Part shown: positions 30,501-35,781 of the stretch, one piece after another | Numbering within the stretch: the first letter of the stretch is position 1 | Layout: each line of letters begins with the position of its first letter | Source of the DNA: Pseudomonas viridiflava | Lineage (GTDB): Bacteria; Pseudomonadota; Gammaproteobacteria; Pseudomonadales; Pseudomonadaceae | Length of the DNA stretch: 64,000 nucleotides | Assembly (NCBI RefSeq): GCF_900583165.1 | Contig: NZ_UTKY01000076.1 | Coordinates: 1 to 64,000, forward strand | Reading direction: 5' to 3' | Program-made: the position numbers and the translations under genes | The notes under the pieces: generated by a model | Told to the model about the DNA's origin: nothing | Seen by the model: only the letters and a program-made list of their open reading frames with translations | The model's database searches: none

Positions 30501-31483
30501 CCGACATCGGCCTGGTAAACGCCTACGGCCCGGCGGAATGCTCGGACGATGTGGCGTTCTATCGCGTCGACCTGGCGTCGACCCGTGGCACTTACCTGCC
30601 GATCGGTACGCCCACCGACAACAACCGTTTGTACCTGCTCGACGGCGCGCTGGAGCTGGTGCCCCAAGGCGCTGTGGGTGAGTTGTGTGTGGCGGGCACC
30701 GGCGTTGGGCGCGGTTACGTCAGCGACCCGCTGCGCACTGCGCCCGTGTTTGTGCCGAACCCCTTCGGCGCGCCGGGCGAGCGCTTGTATCGCACGGGTG
30801 ACCTCGCCCGCCGCCGCAGCGACGGCGTGTTGGAGTACGTCGGGCGTATCGACCATCAGGTGAAGATTCGCGGTTACCGCATCGAGCTGGGTGAAATCGA
30901 AGCGCGCCTGCACGAGCAGCCGGAAGTTCGGGATGCGGCGGTTGGCGTGCAGGAGGGCGTCAACGGCAAACACCTGGTCGGCTATCTGGTGGCGACCGAT
31001 GAAGCGCTCAACCCAAGCGAACGCCTGGACCGCATCAAGCAACGCCTGCGTGCCGAGTTGCCGGAATACATGGTGCCGCTGCACTGGTTGTGGCTTGAAC
31101 GCATGCCGCTCAATGCCAATGGCAAGCTCGACCGCAAGGCTCTACCTGATTTGGACATCGGCCAGTTGCACAGCCAGGACTACTTGGCGCCACGCAACGC
31201 GCTTGAAGAGACATTGGCCGCGATCTGGGCCGAGGTGCTCAAAGTCGAGCGGGTAGGGGTGCAGGACAACTTCTTCGAACTGGGCGGGCATTCGTTGCTG
31301 GCCACGCAGATTGCGTCGCGGGTGCAGAAGACATTGCAGCGGGATGTGCCGCTGAGGGCGATGTTCGAGTGCAGCACGGTGGCGGAGTTGGCCGAGTATA
31401 TCGATGGGTTGGCGGCTAATGAGATCAGTGCCGAGAAGGTGGATCGGTTGAGTGATTTGATGGCGGAGTTGGAGGGGCTTTGA
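18578..31483 (+). CDS. pvdL: Pyoverdine chromophore peptide synthetase PvdL
   Basis: This is a four-module non-ribosomal peptide synthetase of 4301 residues that builds the acyl-Glu-Tyr-Dab chromophore precursor. Domains in order: fatty acyl-AMP ligase (1-575, YTSGST at 166), carrier (S608), condensation (HHIIADG at 799), adenylation (1120-1590), carrier (S1645), condensation (HHIVTEG at 1837), adenylation (2150-2655), carrier (S2710, GGDS form), epimerisation (HHLVVDG at 2886, NYLGQFD), condensation (HHILIDAW at 3362), adenylation (3660-4165), carrier (S4239). There is no terminal thioesterase or reductase, so the chain is handed to the next synthetase, not present here. The last adenylation domain reads D-I-W-E-L-T-A-D-D at the specificity positions, which I recall as the diaminobutyrate code; Glu and Tyr are assigned from the known PvdL order. 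The E domain after module 3 fits D-Tyr. Confidence 0.96.
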   Translation: MMDAFELPRTLVQSLQRRAAQTPDQVALRFLAESAEQNVVLSYRDLDSRARTIAAALRANADLGDRAVLLFPSGPDYVAAFFGCLYAGVIAVPAYPPESTRRHHQERLLSIIADAEPRLLLTIASLADGLAQIENAPPVLSVDSLESAGHWVAPDLHPDDIAFLQYTSGSTALPKGVQVSHGNLVANEVLIRRGFGIDLNLDDVIVSWLPLYHDMGLIGGLLQPIFSGVPCVLMSPAYFLGRPLRWLEAISAYGGTISGGPDFAYRLCSERVSESALERLDLSKWRVAYSGSEPIRLDTLERFAEKFVACGFTPDNFFASYGLAEATLFVAGGTRGHGIPSMRVDEQALAANRAEPGQGGAIMSCGTSQPEHAVLIVDPNTLAELPDNSVGELWATGPSIAHGYWRNPEATAKTFVQHAGRTWLRTGDLGFMRVGEVYITGRLKDLLIVRGHNLYPQDIEQTIEREVEVVRKGRVAAFAVNDQGLEGIGIAAEISRSVQKILPPEALIKAIRQAVAEAYQEAPSVVVLLNPGALPKTSSGKVQRAACGLRHADGSLDSYAQFPDLQQQGGDAALACELQNQIAAIWCEQLQVSAVAADDHFFLLGGNSITATQVVARLRETLALELNLRMLFEAPTLEGFAAQVAQLQQDGGVAQGAIHALSRQDELPQSLAQNRLWITWQLAPHSSAYTIPGALRLRGELDEDAVRASFEQLIQRHEALRTRFYERDGQAFQRVDAKAGFELQVIDLSDLPVAEREARAQQIREDEARTQFDLEKGPLLWVTLVRLDDEDHQLLVTLHHIIADGWSLNILIDEFSRLYAAASQGQHLELPPLALQYADYGSWQRQWLAEGEGQRQLAYWKTQLGEEHPTLSLATDHPRSAHHCNSASRHTVRLSTGLSDAIRQTAQANASTPFMLLLAAFQTLLYRYSGQRDIRIGVPNANRPRQETQGLIGFFINTLVLRAELDGRLPFDELLAATRETAMGAQAHQDLPFEQLLEAFPQAREQGLFQVMFNHQQRDLSALRRLPGMLADELPWHSREAKFDLQLHSEEDRNGRLSLSFDYADELFDARTIERLAEHFTRLLQGVCEQPQQAIGELPLMQQDEQQAWSQAPCAPAAQWLPELLNQHTSDATALVWQDGSLTFAQLHTQANRLAHYLRDKGVGPDVCVAIAAERSPQLLVGLLAIIKAGGAYVPLDPDYPADRLAYMLKDSGVHLLLTQTALLEQLPTAEGVCVIAMDSLHLDNWPTQPPGLHLHGDNLAYVIYTSGSTGQPKGVGNTHAALAERLQWMQATYQLNKTDVLMQKAPISFDVSVWECFWPLITGCRLVLAGPGEHRDPHRIAQLVQEHGVTTLHFVPPLLQLFIDEPLAAECTSLRRLFSGGEALPAELRNRVLAQLPAVQLHNRYGPTETAINVTHWHCRAEDGERSPIGRPLGNVICRVLDEQLNPVPLGVPGELCIGGIGLARGYLGRAGLTAERFVADHQGARLYRTGDRARWSADGVLEYLGRLDQQVKLRGFRVEPEEIEARMLALDGIAQAVVLVRDAQLIGYFTAHGELDDAQVKTALAAELPEYMVPALLMRLDAMPLSPSGKLDRRALPIPVWQTREHIEPETPLQQQIAAIWREVLGVPRVGLRDDFFALGGHSLLATQIISRTRQACDVELPLRTLFEASELGAFAAQVALIQASGQRNQQTAIAKVDRSKPVPLSYSQQRMWFLWQMEPDSPAYNVGGMARLRGVLDVGRFEAALQALIMRHETLRTTFPSVDGVAYQKVSAQTGLRMDWQDISTLNETERQQRLQQLADHEAHTPFNLETGPLLRACVVKAGEQEHYLVLTLHHIVTEGWAMDIFARELSALYEAFIDERESPLAALPVQYLDYSVWQRQWLEAGERQRQLDYWTAQLGSEHPLLELPGDRPRPPVQSHQGELYRFDLSDDLAARVRVFNAERGLTLFMTMTATLAVLLYRYSGQTDLRIGAPVANRIRPESEGLIGAFLNTQVLRCQLTGQMKVAELFEHVRHTVIEGQSHQDLPFDHLVEALQPPRSAAYNPLFQVMCNVQRWEFQQSRQLAGMTVEYLANDARATKFDLNLEVTDLDHRLGCCLTYSTDLFDEPRIARMAEHWRNLLEALIADPQQRLSELPLLTQDEQRALHDSLGVEKGEHRLDQCIHTLFCQQALKRADAPALTFGGATLSYRELNERANRLAWMLRERGVGPQVRVGLALPRSLEMVIGLLAILKAGGAYVPLDPEYPLDRLHYMIEDSGIGLLLSDAAMFKALGELPASVACWCLEDDLPVLANYPADDVPFISLPQHQAYLIYTSGSTGKPKGVVVSHGEIAMHCQAVIERFGMRPDDCELHFYSINFDAATERLLVPLLSGAQVVLRAQGQWDAEEICGLIRAHRINILGFTPSYGSQLAQWLATQQQTLPVRMCITGGEALTGEHLARIRAAFQPNVFFNAYGPTETVVMPLASLAPDQLEEGAGSVPIGSIIGDRVAYIFDADLALVPQGATGELYVGGAGLAQGYHERPGMTAERFVADPFASNGGRLYRTGDLVRQRADGLVEYLGRIDHQVKIRGFRIELGEIETRLLEHEAVREAVVLALDSPSGKQLVAYLVSDAEHGVLREALKTHLKAQLPDYMVPAHLIVLDSMPLTANGKLDRRALPEPDPEANRQHYVAPRNELEHTLAAIWAAVLNVQQVGLDDNFFELGGDSILSIQVVSRARQAGIHFSPRDLFQHQTVQTLAAVATRSEQVTAEQGVLTGSSGLTPIQHWFFDTEIPQRQHWNQALLLKPLQLLEPHRLEQALLAVLEHHDALRLSFTQRDRQWHAEHLAVPEGGVLMQAQVRDMQQCTALFTDAQRSLDLAHGPLLRALLVDGPEGQQRLLIAIHHLVVDGVSWRVLLEDLQTVYRQLGDGQSVSLPAKTSALRDWASRLQAYAGSESLREELSVWQHQLAGPAVTLPVDRPQGTLRNRDADTVSVRLNAEHTRQLLQHAPSAYRTQVNDLLLTALARVLCRWSGHESALIQLEGHGRETLFDDIDLTRSVGWFTSAYPLRLTPVHIEEAAGQGASIKAIKEQLRGVPHKGLGYGVLRYLADDLIKQTMAALPSAEITFNYLGQFDQSFGSDALFHPLDESAGIAHDPDAPLPNALSVDSQVYGGELVLRWTFSRERHDPHTIRELAEAYLAELQSLVAHCLKDGAGGLTPSDFPLAHLTQPQLDALPVPASAIEDVYPLTPMQEGLLLHTLLEPGTGLYYMQDRYRINSALDPERFAQAWQAVIARHEALRASFCWNVGEDMLQVIHKPGNTPIEYLDWSADPEGEQEPRLQALLKAEREAGFDLLNQAPFHLRLIRVGAERYWFMMSNHHILIDAWCRSLLMNDFFDIYMALGEGREAQLATPPRYRDYIAWLQRQNLNEARQWWQQNLQGFERTTPIPSDRPFMRDHAGHGGMVVGDCYTRLDARDGAQLRELAQAHQLTVNTFAQAAWALVLRRLSGDRDVLFGVTVAGRPVEMPEMQRTVGLFINSIALRVKLPEDDQPCSVRQWLSGLLDSNMQLREYEYLPLVTIQEHSELPKGQPLFDSLFVFENAPVEVSVLDRAQSLNATSDSGRTHTNFPLTAVCYPGDDLGLHLSYDQRYFDETTVQGMLGEFKRLLLALVQGFHGDMADLPLIGEQEREFLVDGCNQSEHAYPLERSYVELFEAQVAEHPQRIAASCLDQQWSYAELNRRSNHLGHALIKAGVGLDQPVALLAERSLDLLGMIIGSFKAGAGYLPLDPGLPSQRLSRIIDLSRTPLLVCTQACREQAEQLLEEFACSGRPKLLVWEALDERDENPGVYSVPDNLAYVIYTSGSTGLPKGVMVEQRGMLNNQLSKVPYLALSPADVIAQTASQSFDISVWQFLAAPLFGARVDIVPNTIAHDPQGLLAHVQAQGISVLESVPSLIQGMLAQDRIRLDGLRWMLPTGEAMPPELAHQWLQRYPDIGLVNAYGPAECSDDVAFYRVDLASTRGTYLPIGTPTDNNRLYLLDGALELVPQGAVGELCVAGTGVGRGYVSDPLRTAPVFVPNPFGAPGERLYRTGDLARRRSDGVLEYVGRIDHQVKIRGYRIELGEIEARLHEQPEVRDAAVGVQEGVNGKHLVGYLVATDEALNPSERLDRIKQRLRAELPEYMVPLHWLWLERMPLNANGKLDRKALPDLDIGQLHSQDYLAPRNALEETLAAIWAEVLKVERVGVQDNFFELGGHSLLATQIASRVQKTLQRDVPLRAMFECSTVAELAEYIDGLAANEISAEKVDRLSDLMAELEGL

Positions 31484-31506
31484 TCTTCACTGCCTTTGAG
31501 GGCCTC

Positions 31507-31595
31507 ATCGGGGGCAAGCCCCCTCCCACACTGACAGTATTTACAGATATAAATGTGTGAACACCGTCCAATGTGGGAGGGGGCTTGCCCCCGAT
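31507..31595. repeat. Family B REP pair in reversed (outward) arrangement
   Basis: The two REP copies (31507-31530 and 31572-31595) have the opposite relative arrangement to the other family B doublets: the cores face the other way with an AT-rich spacer of 41 bases. It lies between the convergent pvdL and dsbG genes. Confidence 0.85.
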
Positions 31596-31615
31596 GGCGT
31601 CCGCCCAGGCGCCGC

Positions 31616-32377
31616 CTATTTCGGCCCCATGATCTTGGCCAACTTATCCGGCGAAGGCGCCCCCTGCTGTTGCTGCAACCCGCCCTTGTCATCCAGATAG
31701 AAAATCGCCGGCGTCGCCGACAACTCCAGCTCATCCATCAGCTTCATATTGGCATCGAGCTTGGCTTCGATATTCGCCGGGATCTTGGCCAGTGCCTGCA
31801 ACTTGCTGCCTTTGCCGGCGGCTTCATGTTCTTCCAGGGCTTTTTGCGGGTCTTTGGCGGCGAACAATGCGGCGGATTTGGCCGCGCTGTCTTCGCGGAT
31901 GATGCCGACCATGATGTGGCGCAACTGCACTTTGCCGGCTTTTACCCACGGGCGGGCCTGTTCCCAGAACATGTTGCAGTAAGGGCAATTGGGGTCGCTG
32001 AACAGGTAGACGATGCGTGGCGCCTTGACGTCGCCGTCCTGGATCCAGCTGCTTTTTTCCATCTTGGCCCAGACTTCCTTGGCCATCGGCGCGTACACCA
32101 GTTTTTCCAGTGGGGCGCTGCTCAGGTCGTTGCCCTGGGTGTCGTACAGGTTGCCGGCGATCACGCTTTTGCCGTCGGCGGTCAGGTACAGCGCCATGCC
32201 GCGGTTCTGGTACTGCGCGGCGTAGCCGGTAAGGCCGCTGGGGGCGTCGAATTTGCCGAGGATCTTGGCACCCTTGGCCTCGATCTGTTTGATCGGCGCG
32301 GGCCAGTCTTCGGCTTGGGCCAGAGTGGCCGCCAGCGTCAGTGGCAGCAGGGTCAGCAGGTGGCGGAGGCTTGGCAT
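31616..32377 (-). CDS. dsbG: Thiol:disulfide interchange protein DsbG
   Basis: The 253-residue periplasmic protein has a signal peptide (cleavage near residue 22 after LAQA), an N-terminal DsbC/DsbG dimerisation domain and a thioredoxin-fold domain with the CPYC active site in FSDPNCPYCNMFW. DsbG-type proteins rescue single cysteines from sulfenylation or isomerise disulfides and are kept reduced by DsbD. Its 5' end overlaps the 3' end of the tlpA-like gene by 25 bases, so it is the third gene of the dsbD2-tlpA-dsbG operon, the same order as PA2478-PA2476 as I recall it. Confidence 0.93.
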   Translation of the reverse strand: MPSLRHLLTLLPLTLAATLAQAEDWPAPIKQIEAKGAKILGKFDAPSGLTGYAAQYQNRGMALYLTADGKSVIAGNLYDTQGNDLSSAPLEKLVYAPMAKEVWAKMEKSSWIQDGDVKAPRIVYLFSDPNCPYCNMFWEQARPWVKAGKVQLRHIMVGIIREDSAAKSAALFAAKDPQKALEEHEAAGKGSKLQALAKIPANIEAKLDANMKLMDELELSATPAIFYLDDKGGLQQQQGAPSPDKLAKIMGPK

Positions 32378-33198
32378 GTGGGTTTCCTTGTTGTCACGCT
32401 ATCGAAGGGTTCCATGGCGCGGGCCAGGCTGGCCTGGGAGAGTTCGCCCAAGTGGCTGTTGATCAGGCGGCCATCGGCGCTATAGAACAATGTAGTAGGC
32501 AGGGCCATGGAGCCTACGGCCTGGCCCAGTCGGCCGCTGGCGTCGAACAGGACGTTGTCCAGCGTCAGGCCCTGGGTGGCGAGGAAGGTGCTGACGCTCT
32601 GCATGCTTTCGGCCTGGTTGACGAACAGGAAGGTCACGTCAGGGCGTTGGTGTTGGGCGCGCTCCAGTACCGGCATCTCGCGTCGGCACGGCGGGCACCA
32701 GGTGGCCCACAGGTTGACCACCAGCGGGCCGCCTTTGTAATCGGCCAGTTGCACCACGTCGCCATTGGCATTGCGCAGAGTGATATCCGGCAGTTGGGTG
32801 CCCCGGTCATACAGGTCCAACGCCAGGCTGGTCATGCCCCAGAACACCAGGCCGGTGATCACGCCGGCGCTGAGCGGCTTGCGCAGGGGCGGGCGGCGCC
32901 AGCCGTAGGCCAGTGCGCCAAGGACCAGCACAATCACGCCAGGCCAGGCGAGGAAGCCGCCGTCGCGCAGGTCGACCATTTGCAGCCAGTCGTTGCGGTA
33001 TTCATCCCAGTACATCAGCACAAAGCTGATGCGCGCCGCCAGCATGCCCAGCAGGAACAGGCTGAACAGCACCGACTCGGGGTTTTCACCGCCACGCTTG
33101 GCCACGCGCCAGCCCACCAGGGTGGCGAGAATCAGCGCGCTGATCAGCAGGATGTGATTCAGGGCGATGGCGAAGGTGCCGATGGTCAGGGTCAGCAT
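32353..33198 (-). CDS. TlpA-like thioredoxin with an Lgt-like membrane domain
   Basis: The 281-residue protein has an N-terminal membrane region of about four helices (residues 1-130) resembling part of prolipoprotein diacylglyceryl transferase (ARISFVLMYWDEY ... GGFLAWPG), followed by a TlpA/ResA-type thioredoxin domain with active site WATWCPPCRREMP. The thioredoxin part is probably periplasmic and takes electrons from DsbD2. The first base of its start codon is the last base of the dsbD2 stop (TGATG), and the 3' end overlaps dsbG. The Lgt-like region lacks enough of the enzyme to assume lipidation activity and may serve as an anchor. Confidence 0.85.
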   Translation of the reverse strand: MLTLTIGTFAIALNHILLISALILATLVGWRVAKRGGENPESVLFSLFLLGMLAARISFVLMYWDEYRNDWLQMVDLRDGGFLAWPGVIVLVLGALAYGWRRPPLRKPLSAGVITGLVFWGMTSLALDLYDRGTQLPDITLRNANGDVVQLADYKGGPLVVNLWATWCPPCRREMPVLERAQHQRPDVTFLFVNQAESMQSVSTFLATQGLTLDNVLFDASGRLGQAVGSMALPTTLFYSADGRLINSHLGELSQASLARAMEPFDSVTTRKPTCQASATC

Positions 33199-34925
33199 CA
33201 GAGCGCGTCTCGGGCTTGCGTCCAGCGTTGCAGGAAGGCAGCGGCATCCACTTCGCCGGTGATGCGTTGGGCGCGGCGTTCTTCACCGTCGGGGCCGATC
33301 CACACGAAGCTCGGAGGGCCTGGGACTTTGTAGCGGCCGAGCAGTTCGCGGCTGGCGGCGTTGTCGGCGGTAACGTCCAGGCGCAGCAGGCGCACGTCCT
33401 TCAAGGCGTCCAGCACTTCGGGTTTACCGAACACCTGTTTTTCCATGATCTTGCACGACACGCACCAGTCGGCGTAGTAGTCCACCAGCACCCATTGGCC
33501 TTGGGCCTTGGCGCTGTCGAGTTGGTTTTGCAGCACCGCCGGGTCGCTGATGGTCATGAACGCGTCGTGGGCGCTGGGTGCGGCGGCGACTTGCGAGCCG
33601 CTGTAGACCTTCAAGGGTTGCCACAGGTCATCGCTGCCACCTGCGGCGCCACTCACCAGCACCGCGCCCCATAGGCCCAGCAACAGGGAGCCTGCGCCGA
33701 AGACTTTGGCGGCCAGGCCATATTCGCGGGCCAGGCTCCAGCCGCAGTAGGCCATGACCAGGGCCAACGCGCCCCACAAGCCGATCCACAGGCTTTCATC
33801 GACCACCGGCCGAATCATCAGCACGGCGGTGCCCAGGAACAGGAAGCCGAAGATGCCTTTGAGTACGTTCATCCAGGTGCCGGGTTTGGGCAGGAAGCGA
33901 TTGCCTACGGTTACCAGCAACAGCAATGGGATACCGATACCGATACCCATGGCGAACAGAATCAAGCCGCCATGCAGCGCGTTACCGCTTTGGGCGATAT
34001 ACAGCAGGGCGCCGGCCAGGGGCGCGGTCATGCACGGGCCTACCAGCAGACCGGAGAGGGCGCCGAGCACCCCGGCGCCCACCAGGCTGCCACCGCTTTG
34101 CTGGCGGCTGGCGCTGTCCAGGCGGTCGCGCAGGAAGGCGGGCAATTGCAGCTCAAAGACGCCGAACATCGGCAGGGCCAGAATGACGAACAACGCGGCG
34201 AAGCTGCCGAGAATCCATGGGGTTTGCAGCAGGGCGGCAAGGTTGCTGCCAGCCAGCGCGGCCAAAACGCCCAGCGCCGCATACACCAGCGCCATGCACA
34301 CCACATAGCTGCTGGCCAAGGCAAAACCGCGACGCGGGCTGGCGCCACTGCCGACGACCAGCCCGGCAAGGATAGGCAGCATCGGCAACGAGCACGGGGC
34401 GAACGCCAGCAACAGGCCCAGGCCAAAGAACACCAGCAGGCTCCAGCCCAGGCTGCGCTGTTGCAGGCCGCTGGCCAGGCTTTGGTCCTGGGCTTGTGCA
34501 GTGGCTGCCACGGCTGGGTTGCCGCCCAGGTCCACGGTGATCGATTGCGGCGGGTAGCACAGGCCGGCATCGGCGCAGCCTTGCCAGCCCAGCTTGACCT
34601 GGCCGGTGGTGCCAGCGGGGATCTTCACTTCCAGCCCTTGGCGGTACACTTCCTGCTCGCCAAAGAACTCATCGCTATGGGCTTCACCCTGGGGCAGCGT
34701 CGGTTTTTCGGCCAGGCCGTCGAACTTCATGCGCTGCTTGTACAGGTAGTACCCATCGGCAATCTGCCAATATAGCTGGGTTTCACCGCTTTCCAGGCGC
34801 TCGGACGTAAAGGTGAAAGCCTTGCCCACCGGAAGGAAATCGGGTTTGGTCTCAAACGGGTTGCCCGGTGCGGCCTGGGCCAGCCCGGCGAACAACACCA
34901 GCAGAAAGGTAAACAGATGCCGCAT
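33198..34925 (-). CDS. dsbD: Thiol:disulfide interchange protein DsbD (DsbD2)
   Basis: DsbD moves reducing power from cytoplasmic thioredoxin across the inner membrane to periplasmic partners. The 575-residue protein has a signal peptide (MRHLFTFLLVLFAGLAQA), an N-terminal domain with the redox pair in CADAGLCYPP, a central eight-helix membrane domain with conserved cysteines (FAPCSLPMLP, GPCMTAPLAG) and a C-terminal thioredoxin domain with ADWCVSCK. The ATG at 34925 is chosen over the TTG at 34931. It is the first gene of the operon with the TlpA-like protein and DsbG, divergent from the OmpR-type regulator. Confidence 0.95.
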   Translation of the reverse strand: MRHLFTFLLVLFAGLAQAAPGNPFETKPDFLPVGKAFTFTSERLESGETQLYWQIADGYYLYKQRMKFDGLAEKPTLPQGEAHSDEFFGEQEVYRQGLEVKIPAGTTGQVKLGWQGCADAGLCYPPQSITVDLGGNPAVAATAQAQDQSLASGLQQRSLGWSLLVFFGLGLLLAFAPCSLPMLPILAGLVVGSGASPRRGFALASSYVVCMALVYAALGVLAALAGSNLAALLQTPWILGSFAALFVILALPMFGVFELQLPAFLRDRLDSASRQQSGGSLVGAGVLGALSGLLVGPCMTAPLAGALLYIAQSGNALHGGLILFAMGIGIGIPLLLLVTVGNRFLPKPGTWMNVLKGIFGFLFLGTAVLMIRPVVDESLWIGLWGALALVMAYCGWSLAREYGLAAKVFGAGSLLLGLWGAVLVSGAAGGSDDLWQPLKVYSGSQVAAAPSAHDAFMTISDPAVLQNQLDSAKAQGQWVLVDYYADWCVSCKIMEKQVFGKPEVLDALKDVRLLRLDVTADNAASRELLGRYKVPGPPSFVWIGPDGEERRAQRITGEVDAAAFLQRWTQARDAL

Positions 34926-34972
34926 GGTCAAGCCTTAGTTCGATGCAAGTGAGGCACACAATGTGTGGCGTT

Positions 34973-34992
34973 GATTAACCGATGATTAACCG
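34973..34992. promoter_or_regulatory. Direct repeats in the dsbD2/response-regulator divergent promoter
   Basis: GATTAACCG occurs twice with an 11-base period, about one helical turn, a pattern typical of OmpR/PhoB-family binding sites. The response regulator encoded at 35101 is the obvious candidate. Confidence 0.5.
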
Positions 34993-35100
34993 GGGCTATT
35001 CTAGAGTGTAGGGATTATCTGAGCGCACCTCTTTTCACGGCATAATCTGCGCTTAATCGGCTGCCCCTTTAATCGCCCCATCTTTCATGAAGGGTTCACC

Positions 35101-35781
35101 ATGCACGTACTGGTCTGCGAAGACGACGAACTGATCGCCAGCGGCATCGTGGCTGGCCTCACCGCCCAGGGTTTTACCGTGGAGCGGGTAGGCTCGGCGT
35201 CGGCTGCGCGGGCGATGCTCAAGGCCGCGACGTTTGACATCATGGTGCTCGACCTTGGCCTGCCCGACGAAGACGGCCTCAAACTGCTGCAGCAACTGCG
35301 TAGCCAGGGCCTGGAGATTCCGGTGCTGATCCTCACTGCGCGGGATTCTGTGACCAACCGTGTCGACGGCCTGCAAGCCGGTGCCGACGATTACCTGCTC
35401 AAGCCCTTCGACCTGCGCGAGCTCGCTGCCCGTCTGCAAACCCTGCTGCGACGCGTGGCGGGGCGCAGCGTCAACCTGATCGAACATGGGCGCCTGGCCT
35501 ACGATCCCAGCAGTCGCGAGACTTTTCTGGGGGGCGAACCGGTAGACCTGTCCCGCCGCGAACAGGCGCTGTTGCAGGCGTTGCTGCATAACAAGGGTCG
35601 CGTGCTGTCCAGCGAGCAACTCAAAGACAGCGTCTACGGCTTTAACGATGAGCTCGAAAGCAACGCGTTGAACGTGCACATCCACCACCTGCGGCGCAAA
35701 TTGGGCAACGGCATCGTCGAGACCGTGCGTGGCCTCGGCTACCGCTTGGGCCCGGCGGATGAGGGAGCGAACGGTTCGTGA
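35101..35781 (+). CDS. OmpR-family response regulator
   Basis: The 226-residue regulator has an N-terminal receiver domain (E7/D8/D9, phospho-acceptor D51 in IMVLDLGLP, lysine in LLKPFD) and a C-terminal winged helix (LSRREQALLQALLHN, NALNVHIHHLRRKLG, TVRGLGYRL). Its stop overlaps the sensor kinase GTG (GTGA). The pair is divergent from the dsbD2 operon, the arrangement I recall for PA2479-PA2480, so control of periplasmic thiol genes is a reasonable inference. It resembles the QseB/PmrA branch. Confidence 0.93.
   Translation: MHVLVCEDDELIASGIVAGLTAQGFTVERVGSASAARAMLKAATFDIMVLDLGLPDEDGLKLLQQLRSQGLEIPVLILTARDSVTNRVDGLQAGADDYLLKPFDLRELAARLQTLLRRVAGRSVNLIEHGRLAYDPSSRETFLGGEPVDLSRREQALLQALLHNKGRVLSSEQLKDSVYGFNDELESNALNVHIHHLRRKLGNGIVETVRGLGYRLGPADEGANGS

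Noticed and set aside
31553..31574. TAAAT followed by CGT downstream of pvdL, resembling a PvdS box
   Set aside because: The spacing is 10 bases, not 16, and no gene starts nearby on that strand.
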